Shown here: piece by piece, positions 34,466 through 43,321 of the stretch
Layout: each line of letters begins with the position of its first letter
Position numbering within the stretch: the first letter of the stretch is position 1
Assembly (NCBI RefSeq): GCF_001940525.2
Contig: NZ_CP019438.1
Span: 62,001-126,000 of the forward strand
DNA length: 64,000 nt
Direction of reading: 5' to 3'
Origin: Thioclava nitratireducens
GTDB taxonomy: Bacteria > Pseudomonadota > Alphaproteobacteria > Rhodobacterales > Rhodobacteraceae
Translations under genes and position numbers: made by a program
Notes under the pieces: model-generated
The model's database searches: none
Told to the model about the DNA's origin: nothing
What the model saw: only the letters and a program-made list of their open reading frames with translations

Positions 34466-34866
34466 GGGCCCCTTTCAGTATCGCCGTGAGGATCAAGTGC
34501 TTCGTCGATCACGTCATCGAGGTGGAAGCGATGCAGCACACGCCGCAGGATCGGGGCAACGAGGATTGCAGCAACCGCCACAAAGATCAGGCCGCTGAAG
34601 AGGGCATAGGCGCTTGCGAACAGCTTGCCGCGGGTTGTTGGTGTCGGATTGACGGGCCCTTCGCCGCCGAGGATCATCGAGGCGTTCAAGAGCGCGTCAA
34701 TCCAGTTGAGGCCCACAATAAAGCGATAACCCAGAATGCCTATACCCAGACCAACGGCCAAGAGCACGATGGCAACCCATATTGTGTGCGCGAGATGCAG
34801 CAGGAAATCACGGCGGGAGGGCAGGGGTCTGACATAGACCGGTATGACCATCCGACGCCGGGTCAT
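34462..34866 (-). CDS. Two-helix membrane protein (channel-like), 134 aa
   Basis: Two membrane helices (IWVAIVLLAVGLGIGILGYRF and ASAYALFSGLIFVAVAAILV) separated by a re-entrant-looking loop (NWIDALLNASMILGGEGP). The layout recalls two-helix ion-channel subunits, but no K+ selectivity motif (GYG) is present. Tail HRFHLDDVIDEAL is soluble. Overlaps genes on both sides by four bases. Function unknown. Confidence 0.7.
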   Translation of the reverse strand: MTRRRMVIPVYVRPLPSRRDFLLHLAHTIWVAIVLLAVGLGIGILGYRFIVGLNWIDALLNASMILGGEGPVNPTPTTRGKLFASAYALFSGLIFVAVAAILVAPILRRVLHRFHLDDVIDEALDPHGDTERGP

Positions 34867-35960
34867 TCGGCAAGATCGAAGACCTTGACGCGCGTTGCGG
34901 CGTCATGCCTTGCCTTCCATTCAGGGTGCGACAGAGTCCGCACGACATCGGCTTTTCCAGCGTCCCAGTGGTCGAGAGTTGAGCGACGCGAAAACTCGTA
35001 ATCTTTGGATTGACGTTCGTACTTGGCCTGTCGATATATCAAATGGGCAATCGTGACACATGGGTCTGCGTTACCACGTACCAACGCCTTGGCATCCGGA
35101 TCGTTCTTCAGGCCGGGTGGCAGTTTGTCATAGAGGCGCCTCGCCGCATCGCGCGTCTCATGCATCCTTCGCATCATGTCCGTGTTGAAACGGGTTCTAC
35201 TGGAAAATCGGATATCCTTTTCTCGCGCTTCGGACGTCCAGACAGATGTCGGAACAGCCCCGCGGGCACTGAACAGATCAACCTGAAACACGCAGAGATC
35301 CTCTGCAGGCAGTTGTTCATCGAGGACGTATTGCAGCGGTGTATTGGAAACCAAACCACCATCCCAATACCGCGCGCCGTCGATCTCGATGGCTGGAAAG
35401 CCCGGGGGCAGGGCACCTGACGCCATGATATGCTCCGGTCTGATTTCGGTTTCGGCACTGTCGAACCAAGTCATGTTGCCCGTTTCGACATTGACCGCAC
35501 CGACACTCAGGCGGATCGGGCCCCCGTTCAGCAAGTCGAAATCGACCAGGTCCAGCAACGTGTCACGAAGAGGTGCGGTGTCGTAAAAACTGCGTGCGCC
35601 CTCCGTGCCCTGCGGCATGAGACCGGCAGGCGGAAGACGCAGCCGGAAAAACCCGGGAACGCCGGTCATAGTCGTACCGGTCGCACTCAGATCATTCAGG
35701 AAGCCTCTGGAAAGGACTCCGTCCAGCATGCCCACCGGCAACGAGGACGAAGAGACCATCTCCCAGAAATTTCTCAGCGCCGACACTCTTCGTTCTGGTT
35801 CATTTCCCGCGATCAGAGCCGAGTTAATGGCACCGATAGAAATCCCAGCAACCCAGTCAATCGGCTGACCGGCGTCCGACAAGGCTTCCACCGCGCCACC
35901 CTGATAGGCACCAAGGGCACCCCCGCCCTGCAAAACAATGACCGATTTTTCAGAATTCAT
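34863..35960 (-). CDS. Patatin-like phospholipase with DUF3734-type C-terminus
   Basis: 365-aa lipid acyl hydrolase without a signal peptide. The oxyanion loop LQGGGALGAYQGG is at residues 9-21, the nucleophile in GISIGAIN and the catalytic Asp in YWDGGLVSN. The C-terminal part (RRSTLDHWDAGKADV) fits DUF3734, a companion domain of patatins that are often encoded next to 3-hydroxybutyrate dehydrogenase. The start at 35960 (MNSEKS) is chosen from the family's N-terminus. Separate from the patatin lipoprotein at 29940. Confidence 0.88.
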   Translation of the reverse strand: MNSEKSVIVLQGGGALGAYQGGAVEALSDAGQPIDWVAGISIGAINSALIAGNEPERRVSALRNFWEMVSSSSLPVGMLDGVLSRGFLNDLSATGTTMTGVPGFFRLRLPPAGLMPQGTEGARSFYDTAPLRDTLLDLVDFDLLNGGPIRLSVGAVNVETGNMTWFDSAETEIRPEHIMASGALPPGFPAIEIDGARYWDGGLVSNTPLQYVLDEQLPAEDLCVFQVDLFSARGAVPTSVWTSEAREKDIRFSSRTRFNTDMMRRMHETRDAARRLYDKLPPGLKNDPDAKALVRGNADPCVTIAHLIYRQAKYERQSKDYEFSRRSTLDHWDAGKADVVRTLSHPEWKARHDAATRVKVFDLAE

Positions 35961-36051
35961 TCCGATTCCCGAGTTGTTTTTTTCAATGATACGTTCCGCG
36001 CTAAGGGTGGGCAAACTACAGAAAATCCAGGTTTCGCCACTCCGAAGTAAA

Positions 36052-36801
36052 CTACGTGCCCTGGGGCTTACTTGGCAGGCTACGCGATCTCGCCTCATCC
36101 GTCGCCATTAAAATTTCGGCGAAAACTGGCAGGTGGTCGGAACCCACGGACGCTTCGCCTGCCGTCATAACCCCGACGATGCCGGGCTTCAGGTGTTGGG
36201 AGCACGCGATGCGATCCAGCGCGAAGATCGGACGTCGACTGTGAAATGTCCGCCCCGCGTCGAAGATTGTAAAATCAGGTCTTAATCGACCTAGCCCGAC
36301 CGAAAGCGAATGTTCGTTGAAGTCCCCAACAATGACCGTCGCGATGTCATCACCGGCTTTGAGAAATTCCGACAATTGGCTGAGTTGTGCGCGTCTCGTT
36401 TGACGCAACAGGCCAAGATGAACGCCAACGACCCGGATCAATGATCCGCCCGTCTCCAACACTGCAGAGACGGCCCCTCGTGGTTCGAGCCCGGGTAAGT
36501 CGAAATGCGCGCGGTCCAGGACCTCGATATTGGGGCGAACAAGGATCGCGTTGCCATGCCAGCCAAGGCTGTCCCGTCCATGCTCGAACTCGACCGGGAC
36601 CAAACCGGCGCGCTCTCGAAGCGCCCGACGGTCGAGCGCCGAGCGTCGCGGCGGAATGCGTCGGTCAGCTTCCTGAAGGGCAACGACGTCCGCGGATAAT
36701 TCGTTGATGATCCTGAGAATCCTGTCAGGGTCGCGTTTGCGGTCTGTGCCGACTGCTTTTCGGATATTGTAAGACGCGATGCGAAGACCATCCTGCTTCA
36801 C
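36052..36801 (-). CDS. Endonuclease/exonuclease/phosphatase-family protein (YbhP-like)
   Basis: 249-aa EEP-superfamily enzyme. Catalytic blocks: SYNIRKAVG, LQEAD, VGVHLGL, VGDFNEHS and SDHLPVFAEI. These metal-dependent enzymes cleave phosphodiesters in nucleic acids or lipids. It overlaps the cardiolipin-synthase-like gene by four bases. The same pair (ybhP next to clsB) occurs in E. coli, which supports a lipid-linked job rather than DNA repair. Confidence 0.85.
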   Translation of the reverse strand: MKQDGLRIASYNIRKAVGTDRKRDPDRILRIINELSADVVALQEADRRIPPRRSALDRRALRERAGLVPVEFEHGRDSLGWHGNAILVRPNIEVLDRAHFDLPGLEPRGAVSAVLETGGSLIRVVGVHLGLLRQTRRAQLSQLSEFLKAGDDIATVIVGDFNEHSLSVGLGRLRPDFTIFDAGRTFHSRRPIFALDRIACSQHLKPGIVGVMTAGEASVGSDHLPVFAEILMATDEARSRSLPSKPQGT

Positions 36802-38150
36802 AGAACCGGGGCTCCCAGCCTGAAGACACCCTCGACGATCCGGCGTGGCAAGCGCGCTTTGGTCAGGCCCTCTTCGCAGTGCCTGAATTGCTGCTCAAAC
36901 CATGGCTCGACTTGATTGATGCTGTTTTTGTCATGCAAGAACATGGCGATCTCGAAATTGAGGAGAAGCGAGCGCACATCGAAATTGGCCGAGCCAACCC
37001 ATCCGGTGTTGTCGATCAGCCCGGCCTTGGCGTGTAGCATTCCACCCTGGTGGCGAAGAACGGTCGCTCCGACCTCCTGCAGATCTCTCAAGTAGGGGCC
37101 GCGCGCAAAGTCCGTCGTGCGTTGGTTCGACTTTTCCGGGATCATGATGCGGACATCGACGCCACCCCGTACCGCCGCGGCGAGCGCGAGCTGAAGCGGT
37201 TCGGTCGGCACAAAATAGGGTGTCGATATCCATACCCGCTCCCGTGCCCGATGGATCATCGAGGTCAATGCAAGATAAAGGACATCGCGCGGTTCATCGG
37301 GCCCGGAGGGCACCACCTGCAACGCCGCATCGCCGACCGTTCCATCCTTTCGATGCAAATCTCCAGCGACGGCTTTTCCAGTCACGTCCCAATCCGAGGC
37401 GAATATATCGATAAACGACTGCACGGCCGGGCCGGACAGGGAAAAACTTAAGTCAGTCCAAGTCTCGTCCATCTTTGCGAGGTAGTGATCACCGATGTTG
37501 CGGCCGCCAGCCCAGACTCGCATGCGATCCGCGATCACAAGTTTCCGGTGGTTGCGAAGATTCATATGCCCGTTGTCAGGAGGGTGGATGAATGGCGAGA
37601 AATACCGCACTTCACCGCCAGCCGCTTGCAAGTCGTCAAGCGCCTTCCTTGGCCGTTTCATTGACCCCAATCGATCGAGATTCAATCGAACCTTGATCCC
37701 GGTGCGCGCTTTCTCAGTAAGACGATTTACAAAGTCCCCTCCGGTTTCGTCCGATGCGACAATATAGAACAGAATATCCAACGTCTCCGTCGCGGAGTTG
37801 ATCGTCTCGACCAAAGCCTCATGCGCGGCCCGTGCATCGTCATGAAGTGTAAACGAATTCCCCGTTGTGGCGGGTAGTGCGCCAAGGGCTGTCAGCGCTT
37901 TTGCGGTTGGTTGATCGGCAATTGTATCCTGACCCGGTTCTGCGAGTTTTAAGTGCGGGAACCTCGATCCCTGTTTTCGAACACCCAGCATAAGAAACAG
38001 CGGAATAGCCAGATAGGGCACCAGAACGATGAACAGAACCCAGGCAGCCGTCGATTGCGGCGTTCTACGCTGTTGAAGCACAAATACGACAGCGAGCGCG
38101 GTCAAAAGGACCCCGGCAACGATCAGTGCGTGTTGCGACAGCCAGTGCAC
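36798..38150 (-). CDS. Cardiolipin synthase-like phospholipase D protein
   Basis: 450-aa inner-membrane protein with two N-terminal helices (ALIVAGVLLTALAVVFVL; WVLFIVLVPYLAIPLFLML), as in ClsA, and two HKD motifs: HRKLVIAD and HAKAGLID. By family it joins two phosphatidylglycerols, or PG with another headgroup, into cardiolipin. It starts 17 bases after cyoD, so it belongs to the same transcript. A lipid made for or with the oxidase is plausible. Confidence 0.9.
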   Translation of the reverse strand: MHWLSQHALIVAGVLLTALAVVFVLQQRRTPQSTAAWVLFIVLVPYLAIPLFLMLGVRKQGSRFPHLKLAEPGQDTIADQPTAKALTALGALPATTGNSFTLHDDARAAHEALVETINSATETLDILFYIVASDETGGDFVNRLTEKARTGIKVRLNLDRLGSMKRPRKALDDLQAAGGEVRYFSPFIHPPDNGHMNLRNHRKLVIADRMRVWAGGRNIGDHYLAKMDETWTDLSFSLSGPAVQSFIDIFASDWDVTGKAVAGDLHRKDGTVGDAALQVVPSGPDEPRDVLYLALTSMIHRARERVWISTPYFVPTEPLQLALAAAVRGGVDVRIMIPEKSNQRTTDFARGPYLRDLQEVGATVLRHQGGMLHAKAGLIDNTGWVGSANFDVRSLLLNFEIAMFLHDKNSINQVEPWFEQQFRHCEEGLTKARLPRRIVEGVFRLGAPVL

Positions 38151-38167
38151 TCAGACAACCTCCAAAT

Positions 38168-38482
38168 TCACATCATTCGTGTTTGCAGGCTGGCCATGAT
38201 CCAGATGGTGCCGCTGGCCATGATCGCGAGTAGCAGCACCGTGAACAGGATCAGCTGTAAGTCTTCGCGTTTTTGCCGGCTCAAATCGATGTGCAGGAAG
38301 AACCGGAAATGCACAACGATCTGGACAAGCGCGAAGCCTGCGATCAGCCAAAGAGCGACACTTGTGGACAAGCCGCCCCAGGCGACCACACCGAAAGGGA
38401 TCAACGTCAGGATCAGCGCAAACGCGAGACCGGTCAGATAGGACCGACGTTCGCGGCGGAATTCGGTCTCGCGGTCGCTCAT
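38168..38482 (-). CDS. cyoD: Cytochrome o ubiquinol oxidase subunit IV
   Basis: 104-aa subunit with three membrane helices, the expected size. FALVQIVVHFRFFLHID and the C-terminal MASGTIWIMASLQTRM match the CyoD pattern. The ATG overlaps the cyoC stop by four bases. The true start is MSDRETEF; a longer open frame upstream is only overlap with cyoC. Confidence 0.9.
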   Translation of the reverse strand: MSDRETEFRRERRSYLTGLAFALILTLIPFGVVAWGGLSTSVALWLIAGFALVQIVVHFRFFLHIDLSRQKREDLQLILFTVLLLAIMASGTIWIMASLQTRMM

Positions 38483-39105
38483 GCCACTCCTCCCAGATAG
38501 ACGACCGAGAAGATCCCGATCCAGATGATGTCGAGGAAATGCCAGAACAGGCCAAGACGCAGAAGCCGCGTCTTGACAGGCGTCGTCAGACCGAGCGTAG
38601 CGATCTGCACCATCAGCACCAGCCCCCAGAGGATGCCCGAGGCGACGTGCAGACCATGTAGCGGCACCAGCCCGAAGAACCCGCTCAGAAAGCCGCTGCG
38701 CGACGGATAGGCACCTTCGGAAAACATGTCCGCGAAATCGAGCTTCTCCAGCCCGACAAAAACCGCCCCCAAAGCCAGCGTCACCGCGAGCCAGCCCAGC
38801 AGTGCGCCCTTGCCGCGCTCGTATTTCAAGGCAAGAGAGGCCATGCCGAAGGTCGCCGAACTGGCCAGCAGAATCATGGTTTGCGTGAACGCGTTGCCAA
38901 GCGTGAACAAATCCTTCGGGCCTGGTCCGCCCGCAGTGCCCGGCAGCTGGGTGACGTAGTTGGCGAACATCAGTCCGAAGATGATGAGATCGCTCATCAG
39001 GAAGACCCAGAAGCCAAAGACCAGCGTTTCGGCTCTGTCGTGGGCGTGCGCGTGATGAGCTCCGAGGTTGATGCCTGGATGCTTGACCGCTTCTGCTGTC
39101 ATCAC
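38479..39105 (-). CDS. cyoC: Cytochrome o ubiquinol oxidase subunit III
   Basis: 208-aa, five-helix subunit III. TLVFGFWVFLMSDLIIFGLMF, SSATFGMASLALKY and FGLVPLHGLHVASGILWGLV are conserved blocks. It overlaps cyoB and cyoD by four bases each. Structural subunit of the proton-pumping quinol oxidase. Confidence 0.93.
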   Translation of the reverse strand: MMTAEAVKHPGINLGAHHAHAHDRAETLVFGFWVFLMSDLIIFGLMFANYVTQLPGTAGGPGPKDLFTLGNAFTQTMILLASSATFGMASLALKYERGKGALLGWLAVTLALGAVFVGLEKLDFADMFSEGAYPSRSGFLSGFFGLVPLHGLHVASGILWGLVLMVQIATLGLTTPVKTRLLRLGLFWHFLDIIWIGIFSVVYLGGVA

Positions 39106-41189
39106 ACGACCCCCTCGGGCAGTTCGCGCAACGCATGCCCTCGATTGTTAGAACCTTGTTCTTGCGTTCGGTCAATTGGCTGTGCGGCGCGGACGGCGTC
39201 CAACCAGCGTTGATAGTCGGCAGCTACCTCAGCAGCTAGGATGGTGCGCTCGGTCTCAACGACGAAGCTTCGGGCGATCATAGCGCCAACGATCACCAGC
39301 AGCGACAGGATCGCCAGCCACCAGAGATAAAAAATCAGGCCGAAGCCAAGCGCGCCCGCTGCAACGCAAAGCACAAAGCCGTAACCCGTGTTCGCGGGCA
39401 ACTCGATGTCTTCGAACTCCGGCGGATCCTGATAGGCGTCCCCGTAAGCCTTGGCGACGGCGAAGGCGTCGCGCTGCGTGACCTCTGGCACGACTGCGAA
39501 GTTGTACTCCGGCGGCGGGCAAGGGTTAAACCAATCCAGCGTCCTTCCGTTCCATGGATCGCCAGCGAAAACGGCGTTGGCCCTGCGGTCGCGAATGCTG
39601 ACAAGGAGCTGAGCCGCGAGCGCGCCAACGGCCGCGAGGATGACCGCCGCACCGACGACGGCGACCAGCATGTAGGGCTCAAATGCCGGGGCGGTGTAGG
39701 CCACCGTGCGGCGCGGCATCCCCATCAGGCCAACGACATAAAGCGGTATGAAGGTCAGCGAAAAGCCCACGATCCAGAGGCAGGCCGCAATCTTGCCCCA
39801 GGTCTCATCAAGCCGAAATCCGAAGGCCTTGGGAAACCAGTAGTGATAGCCCGCCAGCATGCCGAACAGCACGCCGGGGATCAGCACATTGTGAAAATGC
39901 GCAACGAGAAACAGCGAGTTGTGGACCTGATAGTCGATACTGGGGTTGGCAAGGATTACACCGGTCAGTCCGCCAATCACGAAGAGGATCAGGAAGCCTA
40001 CCGAATATACCATCGGCGTCGTCATGCGGATGCGACCGCGGAACATCGTCGCCATCCAGTCATAGACTTTCACACCCGTCGGCACCGCGATCAACATTGT
40101 CGCAATGCCGAATGCAATGTTTACGTTGGCGCCCTGACCCATGGTGAAGAAGTGGTGCAACCAAACCGTGAAGGACAGCACTGAGATCACCATCGTGGCC
40201 CAAACGAGCGAGGGATAACCAAAGAGCCGTTTGCCCGAGAATGTCGCGATGACCTCCGAGAAGACACCGTAGGCGAGCAGGACGAGCAAATAGACCTCGG
40301 GATGGCCGAAGAGCCAGAACATGTTGATGTAATTCATCATGTTCCCGCCAAGATCGTTGGTGAAGAAATGGAAATCCAGGTAGCGGTCTGCGGCCAGCAT
40401 AAGCGCGGCAACAGTCAGGGGCGGCATGGCGAAGATCAGGATGATCGCGGCGCACAGCGCGCTCCAGGTAAAAAGCGGCATCCGAAAGAAATGCATTCCG
40501 GGTGCACGCTCCTTGTAGATCGTCACGGCGAAGTTGATACCCGATAGTGTTGATCCGACCCCGGCGATGACGATAGTCCAAATCCAGTAATCCGGGCCAG
40601 GGCCGGGCTGAAAGTCCATTCCAGTGTAGGGCGGGTACGAGGTCCAGCCGCCCGTGGAAAACTGCCCGACCACCAGCGAAATCATGACGAGAGCGGCAGC
40701 AGCGGCGGTCATGCCCAGACTGATCTGGTTCATGACCGGAAAGGACACGTCCCGAGCACCGATCTGCAAGGGCATGACAAAATTGATGAGTCCCGCCACG
40801 AATGGCATCGCAACAAAGAAGATCATGATCGTGCCGTGGGTTGAGAACAGCTCGCCGAAATGCTCCGGCGTCAAGAAACCGCCGCCCAGTCCAGCCGCCT
40901 GTTGCGTGCGCATGACGACGCCCTTGAGAACGCCGCGCAGCAGCATGACAAATGCGAGCACGACGTACATGATCCCGATGCGCTTATGATCGACGCTTGT
41001 CAGCCAGTTGCGCCACAAGGGCACCCAGAGCCGAAACCATGTCAGCAGGATCATGGTCACCGCGCCACCGATGAGGACGACCGACGCCGCGCCGATCAAC
41101 TCGCTTACTGTCGGGTTTTGCCAGCCATGGACAAATGGAAAGCTATCCAGCCTCAGGCGACCAGTGGTCCAGTTCCATTGATCGGTCAT
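39102..41189 (-). CDS. cyoB: Cytochrome o ubiquinol oxidase subunit I
   Basis: 695-aa heme-copper catalytic subunit reducing O2 with ubiquinol and pumping protons. Haem and CuB ligands are present: STHGTIMIFF, GHPEVY (His-Tyr cross-link), WLHHFFTMG and LFLVAHFHN. The loop that binds ubiquinone in the E. coli enzyme (RGFAD, Arg71 and Asp75) reads RGVLK here, so the Arg is kept but the Asp is Lys. Overlaps cyoA and cyoC by four bases. Confidence 0.93.
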   Translation of the reverse strand: MTDQWNWTTGRLRLDSFPFVHGWQNPTVSELIGAASVVLIGGAVTMILLTWFRLWVPLWRNWLTSVDHKRIGIMYVVLAFVMLLRGVLKGVVMRTQQAAGLGGGFLTPEHFGELFSTHGTIMIFFVAMPFVAGLINFVMPLQIGARDVSFPVMNQISLGMTAAAAALVMISLVVGQFSTGGWTSYPPYTGMDFQPGPGPDYWIWTIVIAGVGSTLSGINFAVTIYKERAPGMHFFRMPLFTWSALCAAIILIFAMPPLTVAALMLAADRYLDFHFFTNDLGGNMMNYINMFWLFGHPEVYLLVLLAYGVFSEVIATFSGKRLFGYPSLVWATMVISVLSFTVWLHHFFTMGQGANVNIAFGIATMLIAVPTGVKVYDWMATMFRGRIRMTTPMVYSVGFLILFVIGGLTGVILANPSIDYQVHNSLFLVAHFHNVLIPGVLFGMLAGYHYWFPKAFGFRLDETWGKIAACLWIVGFSLTFIPLYVVGLMGMPRRTVAYTAPAFEPYMLVAVVGAAVILAAVGALAAQLLVSIRDRRANAVFAGDPWNGRTLDWFNPCPPPEYNFAVVPEVTQRDAFAVAKAYGDAYQDPPEFEDIELPANTGYGFVLCVAAGALGFGLIFYLWWLAILSLLVIVGAMIARSFVVETERTILAAEVAADYQRWLDAVRAAQPIDRTQEQGSNNRGHALRELPEGVV

Positions 41190-42123
41190 GGCCGACCTCC
41201 GGACGAAGTGCCGGGTTGATACAGCGCCGATCCAGGTTGCAGTTCGGGAGAAACCGCCTGATCCCCGCGATACCGCGCTAGCACATTGTCGAACAGTGTG
41301 AAATCGTCCAAGCTGAACACCACCACATCGCCTGCCATAACCGCTGTCGGAAATGCGGCACGCAGCTCATCCTTCGTACCGCGTTCGGTGAGCGTTGAGT
41401 AGGCGCGCTGGTCCAGTGGGATGGCAACCTGACGTGCGGCCTGCAACCAGCTTTCGAAATCTGCATCGGCCATCGCGCTGGCGCGAAATTTCTGCGTGTG
41501 AAATCCTTCGCCGTTATATTGCATGTTCTCGCCTGCAAAACTTCCTGGACCATCGGCACTCAGGTGCAGCCGTGTTCGCATGCCCGGCATCGCGTAAATC
41601 TGGCCGCCCAGAGCCCCTATCATGAAGGACTGCATGACGGTGTCCGAAGTCAGTTCCAACGCAAGCGGACGGCTGGCCGGAAAGGCCATTTCACCAATGG
41701 TCGCAATCCCTTGGCCCGGGTAGATAAACAGCCACTTCCAATCGAGTCCCACAACCTGAACCCGTGTGGCTTCGGATGCAGGTTCGATCGGACGATAGGG
41801 ATCGAATGCGAGTGTACTTCGCCACAACAACGTTCCGGCGAAGGCCACGATCGCAAACGGAACACCCCACATCACGAAATCAAGTAGCCGGGACTCGTCC
41901 CAACTCGGGGCATAGTTGGCCGAGCAATTGTCGTATCGGTAGCGCTAAATAATGATCGGGACGATAACGAGAACCGGAAGGACCGCGAACATAGTCACGG
42001 TCGTCACCTCATAAAGGTGTTCTAGCTGGGCCGCCGCATTTGGCCCCTTCGGATCGAGCAGGGCGCCTTGATCGCGAGTGCACCCCCCCTGCGATCAAGG
42101 CGCAAAACAGTGGAGCGTGCCAT
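41186..42123 (-). pseudogene. cyoA: Cytochrome o ubiquinol oxidase subunit II, broken
   Basis: The globular domain (VQVVGLDWKWLFIYPGQGIATIGEM) and second membrane helix (WGVPFAIVAFAGTLLW) are intact, but upstream an in-frame TAG at 41945-41947 sits where relatives have Trp or a similar residue (VPIII-stop-RYRYDN). Further upstream the reading frame is broken near a run of seven G at about 42090: the start (MARSTVLRL, ATG at 42123) and the lipobox region (GCTRDQGALLDPKG) are in different frames. A shortened product from the Met at 41875 would lack the lipoprotein anchor and first helix. Confidence 0.85.
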
Positions 42124-42186
42124 GACAGATTGTTTTTTCCATTTCCCATGAAGGGACAATAAGTTGTACGGATTTGCCCTGGCAAT

Positions 42187-43236
42187 GGCTCTGTTGCACA
42201 AATCCCGTGTGGGATTCATCTCGTGATTTCAGCGTGGTAGCTGGCATGCATGAGCAGACCGACACCACCGACCTACAAGACTAGGAACTGGCCAGCCTAT
42301 AACGAAGCGCTCAAGCGCCGCGGCTCGCTGACGATCTGGTTCGACCCCGAGATGAACTGGGATGCCGTGCCGACAGGCAGGCGTGGCCGTCAGCAGACCT
42401 ACAGTGACACTGCTATTCAGACCTGCCTGACGATGAAGGTTCTTTTCGGCATGGCGCTCCGGCAGACGACCGGTTTCGTCGAGAGCCTGTTGCGCTTGGT
42501 CGGCCTCGACTGGTCGGTGCCCGACTTCAGCACGCTGTCGCGCCGCCAGAAGACCCTCGCCGTGAACATCCCGTATCGCGGGTCCAAGGGGCCGCTGCAC
42601 CTGCCGATCGACAGCACCGGCATAAAGGTCGAGGGCGAAGGCGAGTGGCACGCTCGCAAGCATGGTGGCCCCAAAAGGCGGGTCTGGCGCAAGCTCCACC
42701 TTGGGATCGACGAGGAAACGTTGGAGGTCCGGGCTGTCGAGATCACCGGGAGCCACATCGGTGATGCACCGGTCTTGCCCGATCTGCTCACCCAGATCCC
42801 GATTGGCGAAGAGATCGGCTCAGTGACCGCCGACGGCGCCTACGACACCCGCAAGTGCCACGATGCCATCGCGGATCGCGGCGCCCATGCTGTCATCCCG
42901 CCCCGCAAGAACGCGAAGCCGTGGAAGACCGTCACCGCCGGTGCCGTGGCTCGAAACGAGGCCTTGCGCGCTGCGAAATACCTCGGCCGAGCCCTCTGGC
43001 GACGATGGGCCGGAAACCACCGGCGGAGCCGCGCCGAGACAAAGATGCATTGTGTGAAGCTGCTGGGACAGCGCCTCATGGCACGGGACTTCGACCGCCA
43101 GATCGCGGAACTCCAGGTACGTATCGACGTGCTCAACGGCTATACGGCGCTCGGCATACCCGTCACGGAACTCGTGGGATAATTCTGTCCGGGGAAAGGG
43201 GAACCTCGGCCATCACCCGATTTGTGCAACAGAGCC
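42187..43236 (+). mobile_element. IS5-family element (IS903/IS427-like), 1050 bp
   Basis: Inverted repeats GGCTCTGTTGCACAAATC at 42187 and its reverse complement ending at 43236. One full-length transposase. The flanks (left CCTGGCAAT upstream of cyoA, right ATGGGCGGA inside an IS6 remnant) share no duplication, so it marks a rearrangement joint. Confidence 0.88.
42250..43182 (+). CDS. IS5-family transposase
   Basis: 310-aa DDE transposase. PIDSTGIKVEGEGEW carries the first catalytic Asp, TADGAYDTRKC the second, and the C-terminal RRRSRAETKMH-like region (HRRSRAETKMHCVKLLGQRL) the Glu. Full length and apparently intact. Confidence 0.92.
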   Translation: MSRPTPPTYKTRNWPAYNEALKRRGSLTIWFDPEMNWDAVPTGRRGRQQTYSDTAIQTCLTMKVLFGMALRQTTGFVESLLRLVGLDWSVPDFSTLSRRQKTLAVNIPYRGSKGPLHLPIDSTGIKVEGEGEWHARKHGGPKRRVWRKLHLGIDEETLEVRAVEITGSHIGDAPVLPDLLTQIPIGEEIGSVTADGAYDTRKCHDAIADRGAHAVIPPRKNAKPWKTVTAGAVARNEALRAAKYLGRALWRRWAGNHRRSRAETKMHCVKLLGQRLMARDFDRQIAELQVRIDVLNGYTALGIPVTELVG

Positions 43237-43321
43237 ATGGGCGGACAGGAAACGTTGCGCATGCGTTGGCGACTTGAACCCGCCCATGAGCTTCTCTCTC
43301 TTCCGCGTCGGTCGGTGCGAG
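43237..43321 (-). pseudogene. IS6-family transposase scar A
   Basis: Minus-strand fragment reading SHRPTRKREKLMGGFKSPTH and on to AQRFLSAH, the C-terminal signature of IS6 transposases. It is cut at one end by the IS5 element and at the other by the oxidase remnant. Confidence 0.8.

Noticed and set aside
38168..39175. 335-codon minus-strand frame covering cyoD and part of cyoC
   Set aside because: Only its last 104 codons are real (cyoD); the rest is out of frame with cyoC.
41945..41947. TAG in cyoA as a recoded codon (pyrrolysine or suppressor)
   Set aside because: No recoding machinery or signal is visible, and a second lesion exists upstream; simple gene decay is more likely.
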